Source of the DNA: Bufo bufo
Lineage: Eukaryota > Chordata > Amphibia > Anura > Bufonidae
Length of the DNA stretch: 64,000 nucleotides
Direction: 5' to 3'
Assembly: GCF_905171765.1 (NCBI RefSeq)
Contig: NC_053390.1
Location: 509,815,444-509,879,443, forward strand
Below the pieces are notes generated by a model. That model made no database searches. It was not told the origin of the DNA and worked only from the letters and a program-made list of their open reading frames with translations. Of this stretch, positions 42,666-52,818 are shown piece by piece. Position numbers and translations under genes: made by a program. The stretch's first letter is position 1; each line of letters opens with the position of its first letter.

Positions 42666-43291
42666 AGGCAGAGGGGAAGAGGCCAGAAGAGGCATAACAG
42701 ACGGAATACTGAGCGCGCCAGAGAATGTGCCTCTGGCGGGAGGAGGGAAGAGTGTAGTTAAACAATATCTTGTGTGTAAAAGAGTCCTTACCATCACTTT
42801 CTATGTAAGCGAATAATAGCAGGATGTTAAGTGTGAACAAGACATCAAGATTGGGAACTTTTCAAGTAAACAAACACAGTCCCAGATTTAGTAAGGCAGT
42901 AGATAACATAAGCTTAGCAAAGCTGTCTAGACCTGGAAAGCCATATCACAGTGGCCTTTGCTGGAAGACAAATCTGATACAGAGAGAGACACTTTTCACT
43001 AACTTTATACCAACTATTGGGGCCCCTTTCCATTAAGCTCTATTCATGTTCCACAAAGCCCGGCCCACTTTTCAAACATGTTGGAAAAAGTGTAGAAACC
43101 CTAGATGCCCCAACTTGCTCCATCTTCTGTGTGCAATCCGCATTTTTCTCATTCTCATTACTAGAAATGAATATTCTTTTCTACAATATGGACAAGAATA
43201 GGACATGTTCTATAATTTGCAGAACATGCAATGTGCCACCCCCCACTGCCGATCGTGTCCCAGGTTTTTATTAGCAGTCTTATTAGTTTTG
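42666..43291. other. Spacer
   Basis: Nothing recognised except A/T-rich sequence and a MITE-like start near 43150 with ctattttctcattctc. No ORF with recognisable motifs. Confidence 0.3.
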
Positions 43292-43643
43292 TGTGGGTCA
43301 CGGTGCTCCCACCTGGATAACGTCGCTCCCCAAGCTTAGGTTACGTAGCAAGGGGAGAGTGATAGTTGGAGTAAAAGGACAAGCCCATTTCTGCCCAAAA
43401 GGGGGGAGAATGGAATGGTAAGTTCTATTATAACTAAAGGTCTCTCTCTCTCAGATACACTGCCACCTGCTGGTGAACCAGGCACATTACATGAACATAA
43501 TTCAATACATGAGTTACATAGCCAGGTTATTAAGGCACAATATCAGAGGACCTGGAATTAAATACACAGATGACATTATTGGTTAGCCATTAGAGACAGT
43601 AGCAGGGTGTAGGAAAGGTAGTGCCCACTCTGGGGTACTACAA
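43292..43643. repeat. LTR-like repeat copy b (possible solo LTR)
   Basis: Begins tgtgggtcacggtgctccc and ends cactctggggtactaca. On the minus strand this reads TGTAGTACCCC to CCGTGACCCACA, with TG...CA borders. It matches copy a across about 230 bp. No target duplication was found, so the limits are tentative. Confidence 0.45.
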
Positions 43644-44965
43644 ACGTAGAAACATGAGCTGTTCATTTTATTGCAGACTTATAGTAATTTATGAGCCTGT
43701 GTACTATCCGTAAAAAATATGAATTGGACACAGATACAAAATACGGTCATGTGTATGAGGTCTTATGGACAGAAACTTTGTTTGCTACTGAATCTTATAT
43801 GGGCACCATATTACAGATTCTTTTTTTTGTGGGGCCACGGAACAGACATACAGATGCAGCAGAGCACAGTGTGCTGTCTGCATCTTTTGTGGTCCCATTG
43901 AAATAACAATACGGTTGTGTGAATGCCTCCTAATAAGATCATGTGCTCTTTAGCTCTTTCACAGATGCATGTCAAGGAAATTACTACCATATTGGCAGTT
44001 ATAGCAACTAAAATGGCCTAGTCTCACCCAATAGTGAGGTGCAGACTGTGATCACTGTGGATGATGGTGTGCGATGGTGAAATTGATTGTGTAAAGGGAC
44101 TGCAGAGATAGCAGAATACTGAATGCAGGTCACTGACAGACAAGGATCTGCAAAGAAATGTAAAATATATTCATAACCCTTGCTGCAGTTGATAATTACA
44201 ATGGACTGGGACCCCATGATCACTTGCTAGGTCCCTACAAAAGTCTGCAATTGCTGGTCCTGGAGCAAACTAAGCAAGCTCCTCATCTTATCAGAGGGAC
44301 AGGCAGAGTAAAGCCTACATAGATAACCACTTAGGAAGAGGGTAAGCACAATTTATGAAAAATAAATAAAAAATACGCCTTTAAATTTATTTCCATAATA
44401 AATTGGAGACTTTGCCATGTCACCAGTAGGAGGAATGGCATACAAGAGCTGATTGGAGGCCAGGGGCGGACTGGAAACTTTAAGTGGCCCTGATGCTAAG
44501 AGCATCAGATCATTATGTACCTAGAGTAAGACAGAGGCCATAAGGAGAGTTTGGGGTGCCCCCTGGGCATCTCCCTCCCCACAGTGAGTATTGACTTATT
44601 TCATACCATGAGGAGCCCTTCATAAAATAAATAAATAAATAAAACTTAAAAAAATAGCCCCTTAAAAGTGATGGCATATTGCTAGGATATGCCATGGCCT
44701 TATCACTGGTGAAGGTCTGACCTCTATGGGTACGTTCACACGAGGGATTTTGAAAATCTGCCTCTAAAAATTTTAATAAGAGTATACCCTCTTTAAAGGA
44801 GTTGTCTCACCTCAGATTTATATCACTAGAATATGCCCCTAATGTCTGATAGGTGCCGGGTCCCACCTCTGGGACATGCACTTATCTTTAGAACAGATCC
44901 TGCAAAGTGAAGGAGGGAGCACCGCACACGCGTGGCCGCCCTCCATTCATTCCTATGGGAGCACT
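43644..44965. other. Spacer with MITE fragments
   Basis: Pieces such as atacggtcatgtgtatgagg (43742) and acggttgtgtgaatgcctcc (43911) are inverted MITE ends. A ta-rich segment lies at 44620-44660. No ORF that I recognise. Confidence 0.4.
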
Positions 44966-45007
44966 TTAACCACTTCACATCCGGGCCATTTCCCCCTTCC
45001 TGACAGA

Positions 45008-45600
45008 ACCAAAATAGATACCGCAACCATCAATTAAATACACATTAAAGTGCTAAACTAGCCTATGGCAATAAATATAAATAGACAACCTACATAGAAA
45101 ATGCCAGACCGCTGGTGCTGAATTATGTCCTTTATTACAAAATCACATTATACAACATACATGATTAACATACATGATTAAAAGAATCAGTGCAGGAGAT
45201 AAAAGCAACATCACTGGAGGAGACATACAATGAACGGAGTCCCTATCTTAGAAAAATGTACAAAGACATGATCATGCATATTAGGAATCATACATGATGA
45301 GAAAAGGGACATTTACCCATACAGAGTCTCCTCCAGGATGGCGCCAACCTGGAGGAGACTCTGTATGGGTAAATGTCCCTTTTCTCATCATGTATGATTC
45401 CTCATATGCATGATCATGTCTTTGTACATTTTTCTAAGATAGGGACTCCGTTCATTGTATGTCTCCTCCAGTGATGTTGCTTTTATCTCCTGCACTGATT
45501 CTTTTAATCATGTATGTTAATCATGTATGTTGTATAATGTGATTTTGTAATAAAGGACATAATTCAGCACCAGCGGTCTGGCATTTTCTATGTAGGTTGT
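45008..45600. mobile_element. Palindromic insertion with target duplication
   Basis: The target duplication cccttcctgacaga is at 44994-45007 and 45601-45614; copy 1 of the host transposon has this sequence once. The insert ends in a long palindrome (45087-45599, centre near 45343), with arms about 250 bp long. It has an aataaag followed by a cattttctat motif at the end of the right arm, similar to the 3' end of the Penelope-like element at 28526-30334. Confidence 0.7.
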
Positions 45601-46445
45601 CCCTTCCTGACAGAGCCTAATTTTGCAAATCTGACATGTGTCACTTTATGTGGTAATAACTTTGGAATGCTTTTACTTATCCAAGCCATTCTGAGACTGT
45701 TTTCTCTTGACACATTGTACTTCATGACAGTGGTAAATTTGAGTCGATATATTGCACCTTCATTTATAAAATAATCCAAAATTTACCAAGAATTTTGAAA
45801 AATTCGTAATTTTCAAAATTTTAATTTCTCTGCTTTTAAAACAGAAAGTGATACCTCATAAAATATTTATTACTTAACATTCCCCGTATGTCTACTTTAT
45901 GTTGGCATCATTTTGGAAATGTTATTTAATTTTTTTAGGATGTTAGAAGGCTTAGAATTGTAGAAGCAATTAAAAAAATTGTTACATTTTTATCCAAAAC
46001 CAACTTTTTAAGGACCAGTTCAGGTCTGTAGTCACTTTGTGGGGCTTACATAGTGGGAAACCCCCCATAAATGACCCCATTCTATAAACTACACCCCTCA
46101 AGGTATTCAAAACTGGTTTTCCAAACTTTGTTAACCCTTTAGGTGTTCCACAAGAATTAAAGAAAAATGGAGATGACATTTCTAAATTTCACTTTTTTTG
46201 GCAGATTTCCATTTTAATCAATTTTTTTCTTTAACACATCGAGGGTTAACAGCCAAACAAAACTCAATATTTATTACCCTGATTATGTGGTTTACAGAAA
46301 CAACCCACATATGGCTGTAAACTGATGTAAGGGCACACGGCAGGGCGCAGAAGAAAAGGAGCGCCGTATGGTTTTTGGAAGGCAGATTTACCTGAACTGG
46401 TTTTTAGATGCCATGTCCCATTTGAAGCACCCCTGATGCACCCTT

Positions 46446-46766
46446 AGGCTAGGTTCCCACCTGAGCATTTTACAGCGTGTTCCTATGCGCTGTAAAACGC
46501 TCAACAGGCAAAAACCAATGTTTCTCTATGGGCATGGCTCTCACCTGAGCGTTTTACAGCGCGTACGAACGCGCTGTAAAACGCCCTACGCCCCAAGAAG
46601 TACAGGAGCTTCTTTGGGGCGTATTGTCGCGCGTAACACCTCTGTTTTTCATTGTACGCCTCTGTGGTCAATAGCAAGAACGCCCCAAAATACGCCTCAA
46701 AAACGCCCGATAAAAATGCCTGTAAACAGCGCTTATCGAATACGCTCAGGTGTGAATCCAGCCTAA
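46446..46766. mobile_element. MITE of the CTAGGTTCCCACCTGAGC family
   Basis: Left end ggctaggttcccacctgagc, right end gctcaggtgtgaatccagcc, near-complements. Inside, gcgttttacagcg recurs in both orientations. Absent from copy 1 of the host transposon. Confidence 0.7.
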
Positions 46767-48208
46767 CAGTAGAAACTCCCAAAAAGTGACCCCATTTTGT
46801 AAACTAGGTGATAAGGTGCCAGTTTTATTGGTACTATTTTAGAGTACATTGCTCTATATTACATTTTTTTGAGGCACTGTTTTTATTTTTTACAACATTC
46901 ATCTGACAGGGTAGATCATGTGCTATTTTTATAGAGCAGGTTGTTACGGACGTAATAATATCAAATATGTCTACTTTCTTTGTTTGTTTGTTTCAACTTT
47001 ACATAATAAAACATTTTTGAAAAAAAATTATGTTTTTGTGTCTCCATTTTCTGAACGCCATATTTTTTTTTATTATTCTGCCGATTGTCTTGTGCAGGGA
47101 CTTGTATTTTGCAGGAAGAGTTGACGTTTTTATTGGTACCATTTTGGGTACATAGGATTTTTTAATCATTCATTATTTCACTTTATGGGGCAAGGTGACC
47201 AAAAAATTGGTTGTTTTAGCACAGTTTTTATTTATTTATTTTTACAGCGTTCACCTGAGGGGTTAGGTCATGTGACATTTTTATAGAGCAGATCGTTGTG
47301 GACGTGGAAATACCTAATATTTATACTTTTTCTTATTTATTTAAGTTTTACACAATAATAGCATTTTTGAAACAAAAAATGATGTTTTAGTGTCTTCATA
47401 GTCTGAGAGCCATAGCTTTTTTTTTTTTTTGACCGATTGTCTTAGTTAGAGTCTCATTTTTTGCAGGATGAGGTAACGGTTTGATTTCTACTATTTTGGG
47501 GGGCCATTTTGATCGCTTGGTGTTGCAGTTTATGTGATGTTAGGTGACAAAAAATGTTTTTTTTGGCACAGGGTTAGGTCATGTGATATTTTTATAGAGC
47601 TGGCTTTTACGGATGCAGCGATACCTAATATGTCTACTTTCTTTTATTTATTTCATTTTAACACAATAATAGCAGTTTTGAAGAAAAAAAATATATATAT
47701 TAGTGTCTCCATAGTTTGAGAGTCATAATTTTTTTTTTGACCGATTATCTTAGATAGGGTCTCATTTTTTGCGGGATGAAGTGACGGTTTGATTGGTACT
47801 ATTTTGGGGTGCATATGCCTTATTGATCGCTTGGTGTTGCAAATTTTGTGATGTAAGGTGACAAAAAAATAGCTTTTTTGACACCGTTTTAATTTTTTTT
47901 TGTACGGTGTTCACCTGAGGGGTTAGGTCATGTGATATTTTTATAGAGCTGGTTGTTACAGACGCGGCGATACCTAATATGTATACTTTTTATTTCACTT
48001 TAACACAATAATAGCATTTTTGAAACAAAAAAATTATGTTTTGTCTACATGTTCTTAAAGCTATATTTTTTTTTATTTTTTGAGCGATTTTTTTATGTAG
48101 GGGCTCATTTTTTGTGGGATGAGGTGATGGTTTTATTAGTACCATTTTGTGGGAGATACGCCTTTTTGATTGGAGTTGCACTTTTTGTGATGTAAGGTGA
48201 CATCTTAG

Positions 48209-48624
48209 GCTACTTTCACACTGGCGTTTCTGGGTCCACCTGTGAGATCCGTTTCAGAGCTCTCACAAGTGGCCCAAAATGGATCAGTTTAGCCCCAATG
48301 CATTCTGAATGGATAAGGATCCGTTCAGAAAGCATCAGTTTGCCTCCGTTCAGCCTCCATTCCGCTCTGGAGGCGGACACCAAAACGTTTTCACTGACAC
48401 AATATGGTGCAATTGAAAAAGGATCTGCCTCCCATTGACTTTCAGTGTAAGTCCATTTGCATTATCATGAACAAAACAAAACAAAAAAATTATATATTAT
48501 TTTAGTTCATGGTAATGCAAACGGATCCGTTCTGAACGGATACAAGCGTTTGCATTATAGGTGCGGATCCGTCTGTGCAGATACCAGACGGATCCGCACC
48601 TAACGCAAGTGTGAAAGTACCCTT
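48209..48624. mobile_element. MITE of the CTACTTTCACAC family
   Basis: Starts ggctactttcacactggcg and ends cgcaagtgtgaaagtacccttt-like. The interior carries gcaaacggatccg-type blocks as in 15209-16238. Absent from copy 1 of the host transposon. Confidence 0.7.
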
Positions 48625-48973
48625 ATGTGAAACCTTTTTTTTATTTTTTTTTTAAAAACACTTTATTGTTTTCTTTTACACTTTGCATCCCCCATAAGGT
48701 CATACAAGACCTCTGGGGGACATTTACCTTCACTTATATTTTTATAACAGCCCCAGTTACAGGGGAAATACACCCCGCCGAGAGGCCGTACAGCGGTATA
48801 CTGTGCTATACAGCCTCAATGCAGGGCTGATCAAGGTCTGTAGAAGACCCAACAGCTCCTGCACTCTCCCGGCCCGGCGGTCACATGATCTGAAGGCAGG
48901 GACACTGTTCCTGCCTTCTCTCTGGGTTGTCCTGCTGTCTCTGACAGCGGGTCTCCTGCTCTGCAGCTGCAGT

Positions 48974-49690
48974 TCTAAAGATACATGCAGGGTCCCAGAG
49001 GTGCAAAAAACTCACTGAAAAAAGTGGCCATTTATTTCAGTGAGTTTTTTGTCTTTGTGTATGAAATGTGCCACTTTATTTTGTTGGTAACATTCTTTTT
49101 CACCTGGCAGCTTCTGTGTCACATGGTCTGTTGTGGGTGCGGCTTCTGTGTCACATGGTCTGTTGTGGGTGCGGCTTCTGTGTCACATGGTCTGTTGTGG
49201 GTGCGGCTTCTGTGTCACATGGTCTGTTGTGGGTGTGGCTCACAGCTTTATTCTACCTCACAGTGCATTGTTTATACCACTATGGAGGCATGTGAGAGTC
49301 TGGCTGTGAGTTAATTTCTAGCACTGTTCAGACCCTGTTCACACACCACAGGCAGTTTAGTGATAGGACCCCATGAGACACCGTGACGTGGTGCATGAGG
49401 GGCTCCGATATGTTCCTGACTGGAAGATATTGGCAAAGTTCTCAGCTTTTAACATCGGCTTGAGGAATTAGCTAGTATTGTCAGTTGCGTATCATTTTGG
49501 TGCATTTTTTGCAGTGGTTTTTTTCCCCAGAGGTGATATGCCCACAACGTCTGAGGTGAGACAACCCCTTTAATAAATTCTGTCAAATAGGCGAATTTCC
49601 TAGTGCTTCATGGTAGCAAACCGATTTTCCCTGAATAGCGGTAAAAAATAATAATACTTACCTCATTCTTTGAGGGTGTTAAGTCGCTGT
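48974..49690. other. Spacer with a 32-bp minisatellite
   Basis: Holds the tandem array 49111-49238 listed separately. The remainder is not recognised; the short frame that spans the array is a consequence of it. Confidence 0.4.
49111..49238. repeat. 32-bp tandem repeat, 4 copies
   Basis: Units starting cttctgtgtcacatggtctg at 49111, 49143, 49175 and 49207 are almost identical; only the last differs by one base (gtgtgg for gtgcgg). Confidence 0.9.
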
Positions 49691-50098
49691 CATACTGTGG
49701 CTCCCAATAATATTAATGCCTCCATTAGTGCCCCCCAGTAATAATAATGCCCTCATTAGTGCCCCCCAGTAATAATAATGCCCCCATTAGTGCCCCCCAG
49801 TAATATTAATGCCGCCATTAGTGCCCCCCAGTAATAATAATGCCCCATTAGTGCCCCCCAGTAATAGTAATGCCCCCATTAGTGCACCCCAGTAAGAGTT
49901 ATGGTCTCATTAGAGCCCTCCAGTAAAAGTAATGTCCCCATTAGTGCTCTCCTTTAAGAATAATGCCCCCATTAGTACCCCCAGGAACAATAATGCCCCC
50001 ATTAATGCCCCCAGGATGAGTAATGCCCCCAGGTAGAATAATGCCCTATTAGTGCCACCCAAGAAGAATAATGCCCCCATTAGTGCAAAAAACAAACA
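49691..50098. repeat. 30-bp tandem repeat (array 1)
   Basis: Units of the form ccccagtaataataatgccc then cattagtgcc, about 13 copies with point changes. The tail half recurs at 52819-53085. Open frames across it are an artefact of the 30-bp period. Confidence 0.85.
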
Positions 50099-50106
50099 AA
50101 AAAAAC

Positions 50107-50245
50107 CACTCACCTCCTCCATTTGCTCGCACTGCGGTGAACGCCCCCTGCTGACTGGAAGCGCAGGACCCGCGCTCCAGCGTAATTACGTCTCACAGGT
50201 TCTGCCCTGAGCTTCCAGTGAACAGCGCGAGCAAATGGAGGAGGT
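50107..50245. repeat. Hairpin-forming inverted repeat
   Basis: Segment ctcacctcctccatttgctcgc is answered by gcgagcaaatggaggaggtg near 50240, with gcttccagt/actggaagc also paired. Duplicated at 53103-53243. Probably a MITE. Confidence 0.7.
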
Positions 50246-50477
50246 GAGTGCTTTTTTTTTTTTTTATTAACAAGGGGAGGAAGGGAAGGGCTGGTGCCAC
50301 CTGTAAGGCGACCTAGGCAGCCGCCTAGGGCGCAATTTAGCAGGGGGCGCCGGCCCTGTTCGGTTTAAAAAGCATTGCCGCAAGTTTTTTTTTTTAAAGT
50401 ACGGCAGGCGGCGGGCCCTCCCCTGCAGTGGCCGGCTGCCGCACTGCCCAGAGAGAAGGACTGACAGGAGGGAAGCG

Positions 50478-50660
50478 CCTCTAATGTAGCGTGGCCGAGC
50501 TCTGTTCGGTCCGCGGTACAGGAGCATTTGTTTCCTGTACCCGACCGGACTGACAGGAAGTGCTCACTTAGTGTGCACTTCCTTTCAGTCCGGCCGGGTA
50601 CAGGAAACAAATGCTCCTTTACCGCGGACCGAACAGAGCTCGGCCACGCTACACTAGAGG
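50478..50660. mobile_element. Foldback MITE next to the minisatellite
   Basis: Arms carrying cctctaatgtagcgtggccg and cggccacgctacactagagg pair across a short loop near 50565. A copy is at 53469-53650 in the second unit. Confidence 0.75.
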
Positions 50661-50661
50661 T

Positions 50662-51716
50662 GGGGGGGGGGGGGGAATTAGAGTGACAAGGGAGTGTGGG
50701 GGGGAATGAGAGTGACAAGGGGGGGAAATGATGAGAGTGACAAGAGAGTGGGGGGAAGAATGAGAGTGACAAGGGAGGGGGAGGAGGAAATGAGAGTGAC
50801 AAGGGAGTGGTGGGGGGGAATGATGAGAGTGACAAGGGAGGGAGGGGGAGAAGAGAGTGACAAGGGGGGGAGAAGAGAGTGACAAGGGGGGGGGGGAGAG
50901 AGTGACAAGGGGGGGAAGAGAGTGACAAGGGAGGGAGGGGGGGAGAAGAGAGTGACAAGAGAGGGGGGGTAGAGAGTGACAAGGGAGTGGGGGAGGGAAT
51001 GATGAGAGTGACAAGGGAGGGAGGGGGGAGAAAAGAGTGACAAGGGGGGTGAGAAGAGAGTGACAAGGGGGGGGGGAAGAGAGTGACAAGGGAGGGAGGG
51101 GGGAGAAGAGAGTGACAAGGGAGGGAGGGGGGAGAAGAGAGGGACAAGGGAGGGAGTGTGGGGGAGAAGAGAGTGACAAGGGAGGGAGGGGGGAGAAGAG
51201 AGTGACAAGGGAGGGGTAGAAGAGAGTGACAAGGGAGGGAGAGGGGAGAAGAGTGTGACAAGGGAGTGGGGGGGGGATGATGAGAGTGACAAGGGAGGGA
51301 GGGGGGAGAAAAGAGTGACAAGGGAGGGGGAGGGAGAAGAGAGTGACAAGGGAGGGGGAGGGAGAAGAGAGTGACAAGGGAGGGGGGGAGAAGAGAGTGA
51401 TAAGGGAGGGAGGGGGGGGAGAAGAGAGTGACAAGGGAGGGAGGGGGGGGAGAAGAGAGTGACAAGGGGGGGGAGAGAGTGACAAGGGAGGGAGGGGGGG
51501 AGAAGAGAGTGACAAGGGAGGGAGGGGGGGAAGAGAGTGACAAGGGAGGGAGAAGGGAGAAGAGAGTGACAAGGGGGGGGAGAAGAGAGTGACAAGGGGG
51601 GGGGAGAAGAGAGTGACAAGGGAGGGAGGGGGGGGCAAGAGAGTGACAAGGGAGGGAGGGGGGGGAGAAGAGAGTGACAAGGGAGGGAGGTGGGGGGGAA
51701 GAGAGTAACAAGGGAG
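50662..51716 (+). repeat. Purine-rich minisatellite, unit 1 (about 1.05 kb)
   Basis: Recurrent word gagagtgacaaggg followed by a G-rich stretch of varying length (ggagggaggggggagaa type). About 40 units. All plus-strand bases are nearly purine apart from the tgac core, so triplex or quadruplex structures are possible. All three minus frames lack stops; these are not genes. Confidence 0.9.
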
Positions 51717-52667
51717 TCCCCAGAGCCAGACCAAGAGCCGGACTGCAGCCAGAGACCAGATCATCTTATTGTTCTGGTGGTAAGTAGACAATGCAATATG
51801 TTTATTATTTAATTGTTTAGTTATTAATACTACATTGGAAACTAATTTACCTCACATTAAAAGGACACTATAGTCCCAGAACCACTACAGTTTAATGTAG
51901 TGGTACTGGTGTCTATAGCCTGTTCCTGCAGAGAAAAGACACTGTGAAGTACTGGTGTTAAAGGAGCACTATAGCGCCAGGAAAACAATCTCATTTTCCT
52001 GGCACTATATAGTTGTTAGGAGTGGGGCACCCTCGTGTCCCCCTCCCACTGGGTTGAAGGGGTTAAAACCCCTTCAGCCACTTACCTTTCTCCAGCGCCG
52101 GCACTGGAAACTCTTCTCCCCGATGCTCGCACGCATTCAAAACTATGTTTCGCGTCTTCCCACTGTAATTTTCACAGTGAAAATCGCGGAAGCACCTCTA
52201 GCGGCTGTCAGGGAGACAGCTACAAGAAGCTTGATTAACCCTAAGGGAAACATAGCAGTTCTTTTAATTTAAATGCTGAGAAAGGGGTGGAACATATGTG
52301 ATGTCATGATATGGGCAGATCATCTGATAAGGTAGGGGGGAGGGGCGGCAATTTTTATCTTGCCTAGGGCGGCAAAAATCCTTGCACTGGCCCTGAGGAA
52401 GGGGGCACTAAAATACCGGCCTTGCCAGTGAGGTACTGGCCAGGTGGCAACCCTTTACGATTATTTCTGTCAGATGCTGTGGCACAATCGCCGCTCCCTG
52501 TCATTGCACCCACTACTTACAAAGAAATGCTCTTCGTGACTTAGTAATGGTCACAAAGCTAATCTTTGGGTAATATTTGCCGAAGCAGTCGAATCGCATT
52601 TTCAAATACTTTGCTCATCACTCCTGACAAACACTGTTTTATATTACGTGCTGGTTCTGTTCCTGTT

Positions 52668-52818
52668 TAGAGATGAGCGAACTTCTGTTTTAAGTTCGGC
52701 GTCTAAAGTTCGGCTTCCGGTTAGCAGAGGATCCCGATATGGATTCCGAATTCCGTTGTGGTCCGTGGTAGCGGAATCAATAATGGCCATTATTGATTCC
52801 GCTACCACAGACCACAAC
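52668..52818. mobile_element. Palindromic repeat between the two duplication units
   Basis: Starts agagatgagcgaacttctg and has an inverted core: ccgctaccac/gtggtagcgg around aatggccatt (about 52786). It sits between unit 1 and unit 2. Confidence 0.6.

Larger units (their letters stand above)
44966..48973. mobile_element. TTAA-flanked non-autonomous DNA transposon, copy 2
   Basis: Starts TTAAccacttcacatccggg and aligns, in opposite orientation, with 923-6156 over most of its length; it lacks the final 80-odd bases and its TTAA. It carries a palindrome (45008-45600) and MITEs (46446-46766 and 48209-48624), but not the LTR element. The site corresponding to the LTR insertion in copy 1 is uninterrupted (near 46050-46075). 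Confidence 0.75.
49857..52667. repeat. Segmental duplication, unit 1
   Basis: From cccagtaatagtaatgccc (49857) to ggttctgttcctgttt (52667). It contains the end of the 30-bp array, a hairpin region (50107-50245), a foldback segment (50478-50660), the purine-rich minisatellite and a repeat-rich 3' part. The same order recurs in unit 2 with about 98-99% identity by eye outside the array. Confidence 0.85.

Noticed and set aside
49910..50122. Short ORF with LGALMGALFFLG repeats, like a membrane protein
   Set aside because: It reads through a 30-bp tandem repeat on the minus strand; the hydrophobic look comes from the repeat composition.
50365..51791. Long minus-strand ORFs (up to 448 codons) rich in SLVTLFSPP-type repeats
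   Set aside because: They lie in the purine-rich minisatellite; all three minus frames are open because the repeat lacks stops. No start context, domain or codon bias supports a gene.
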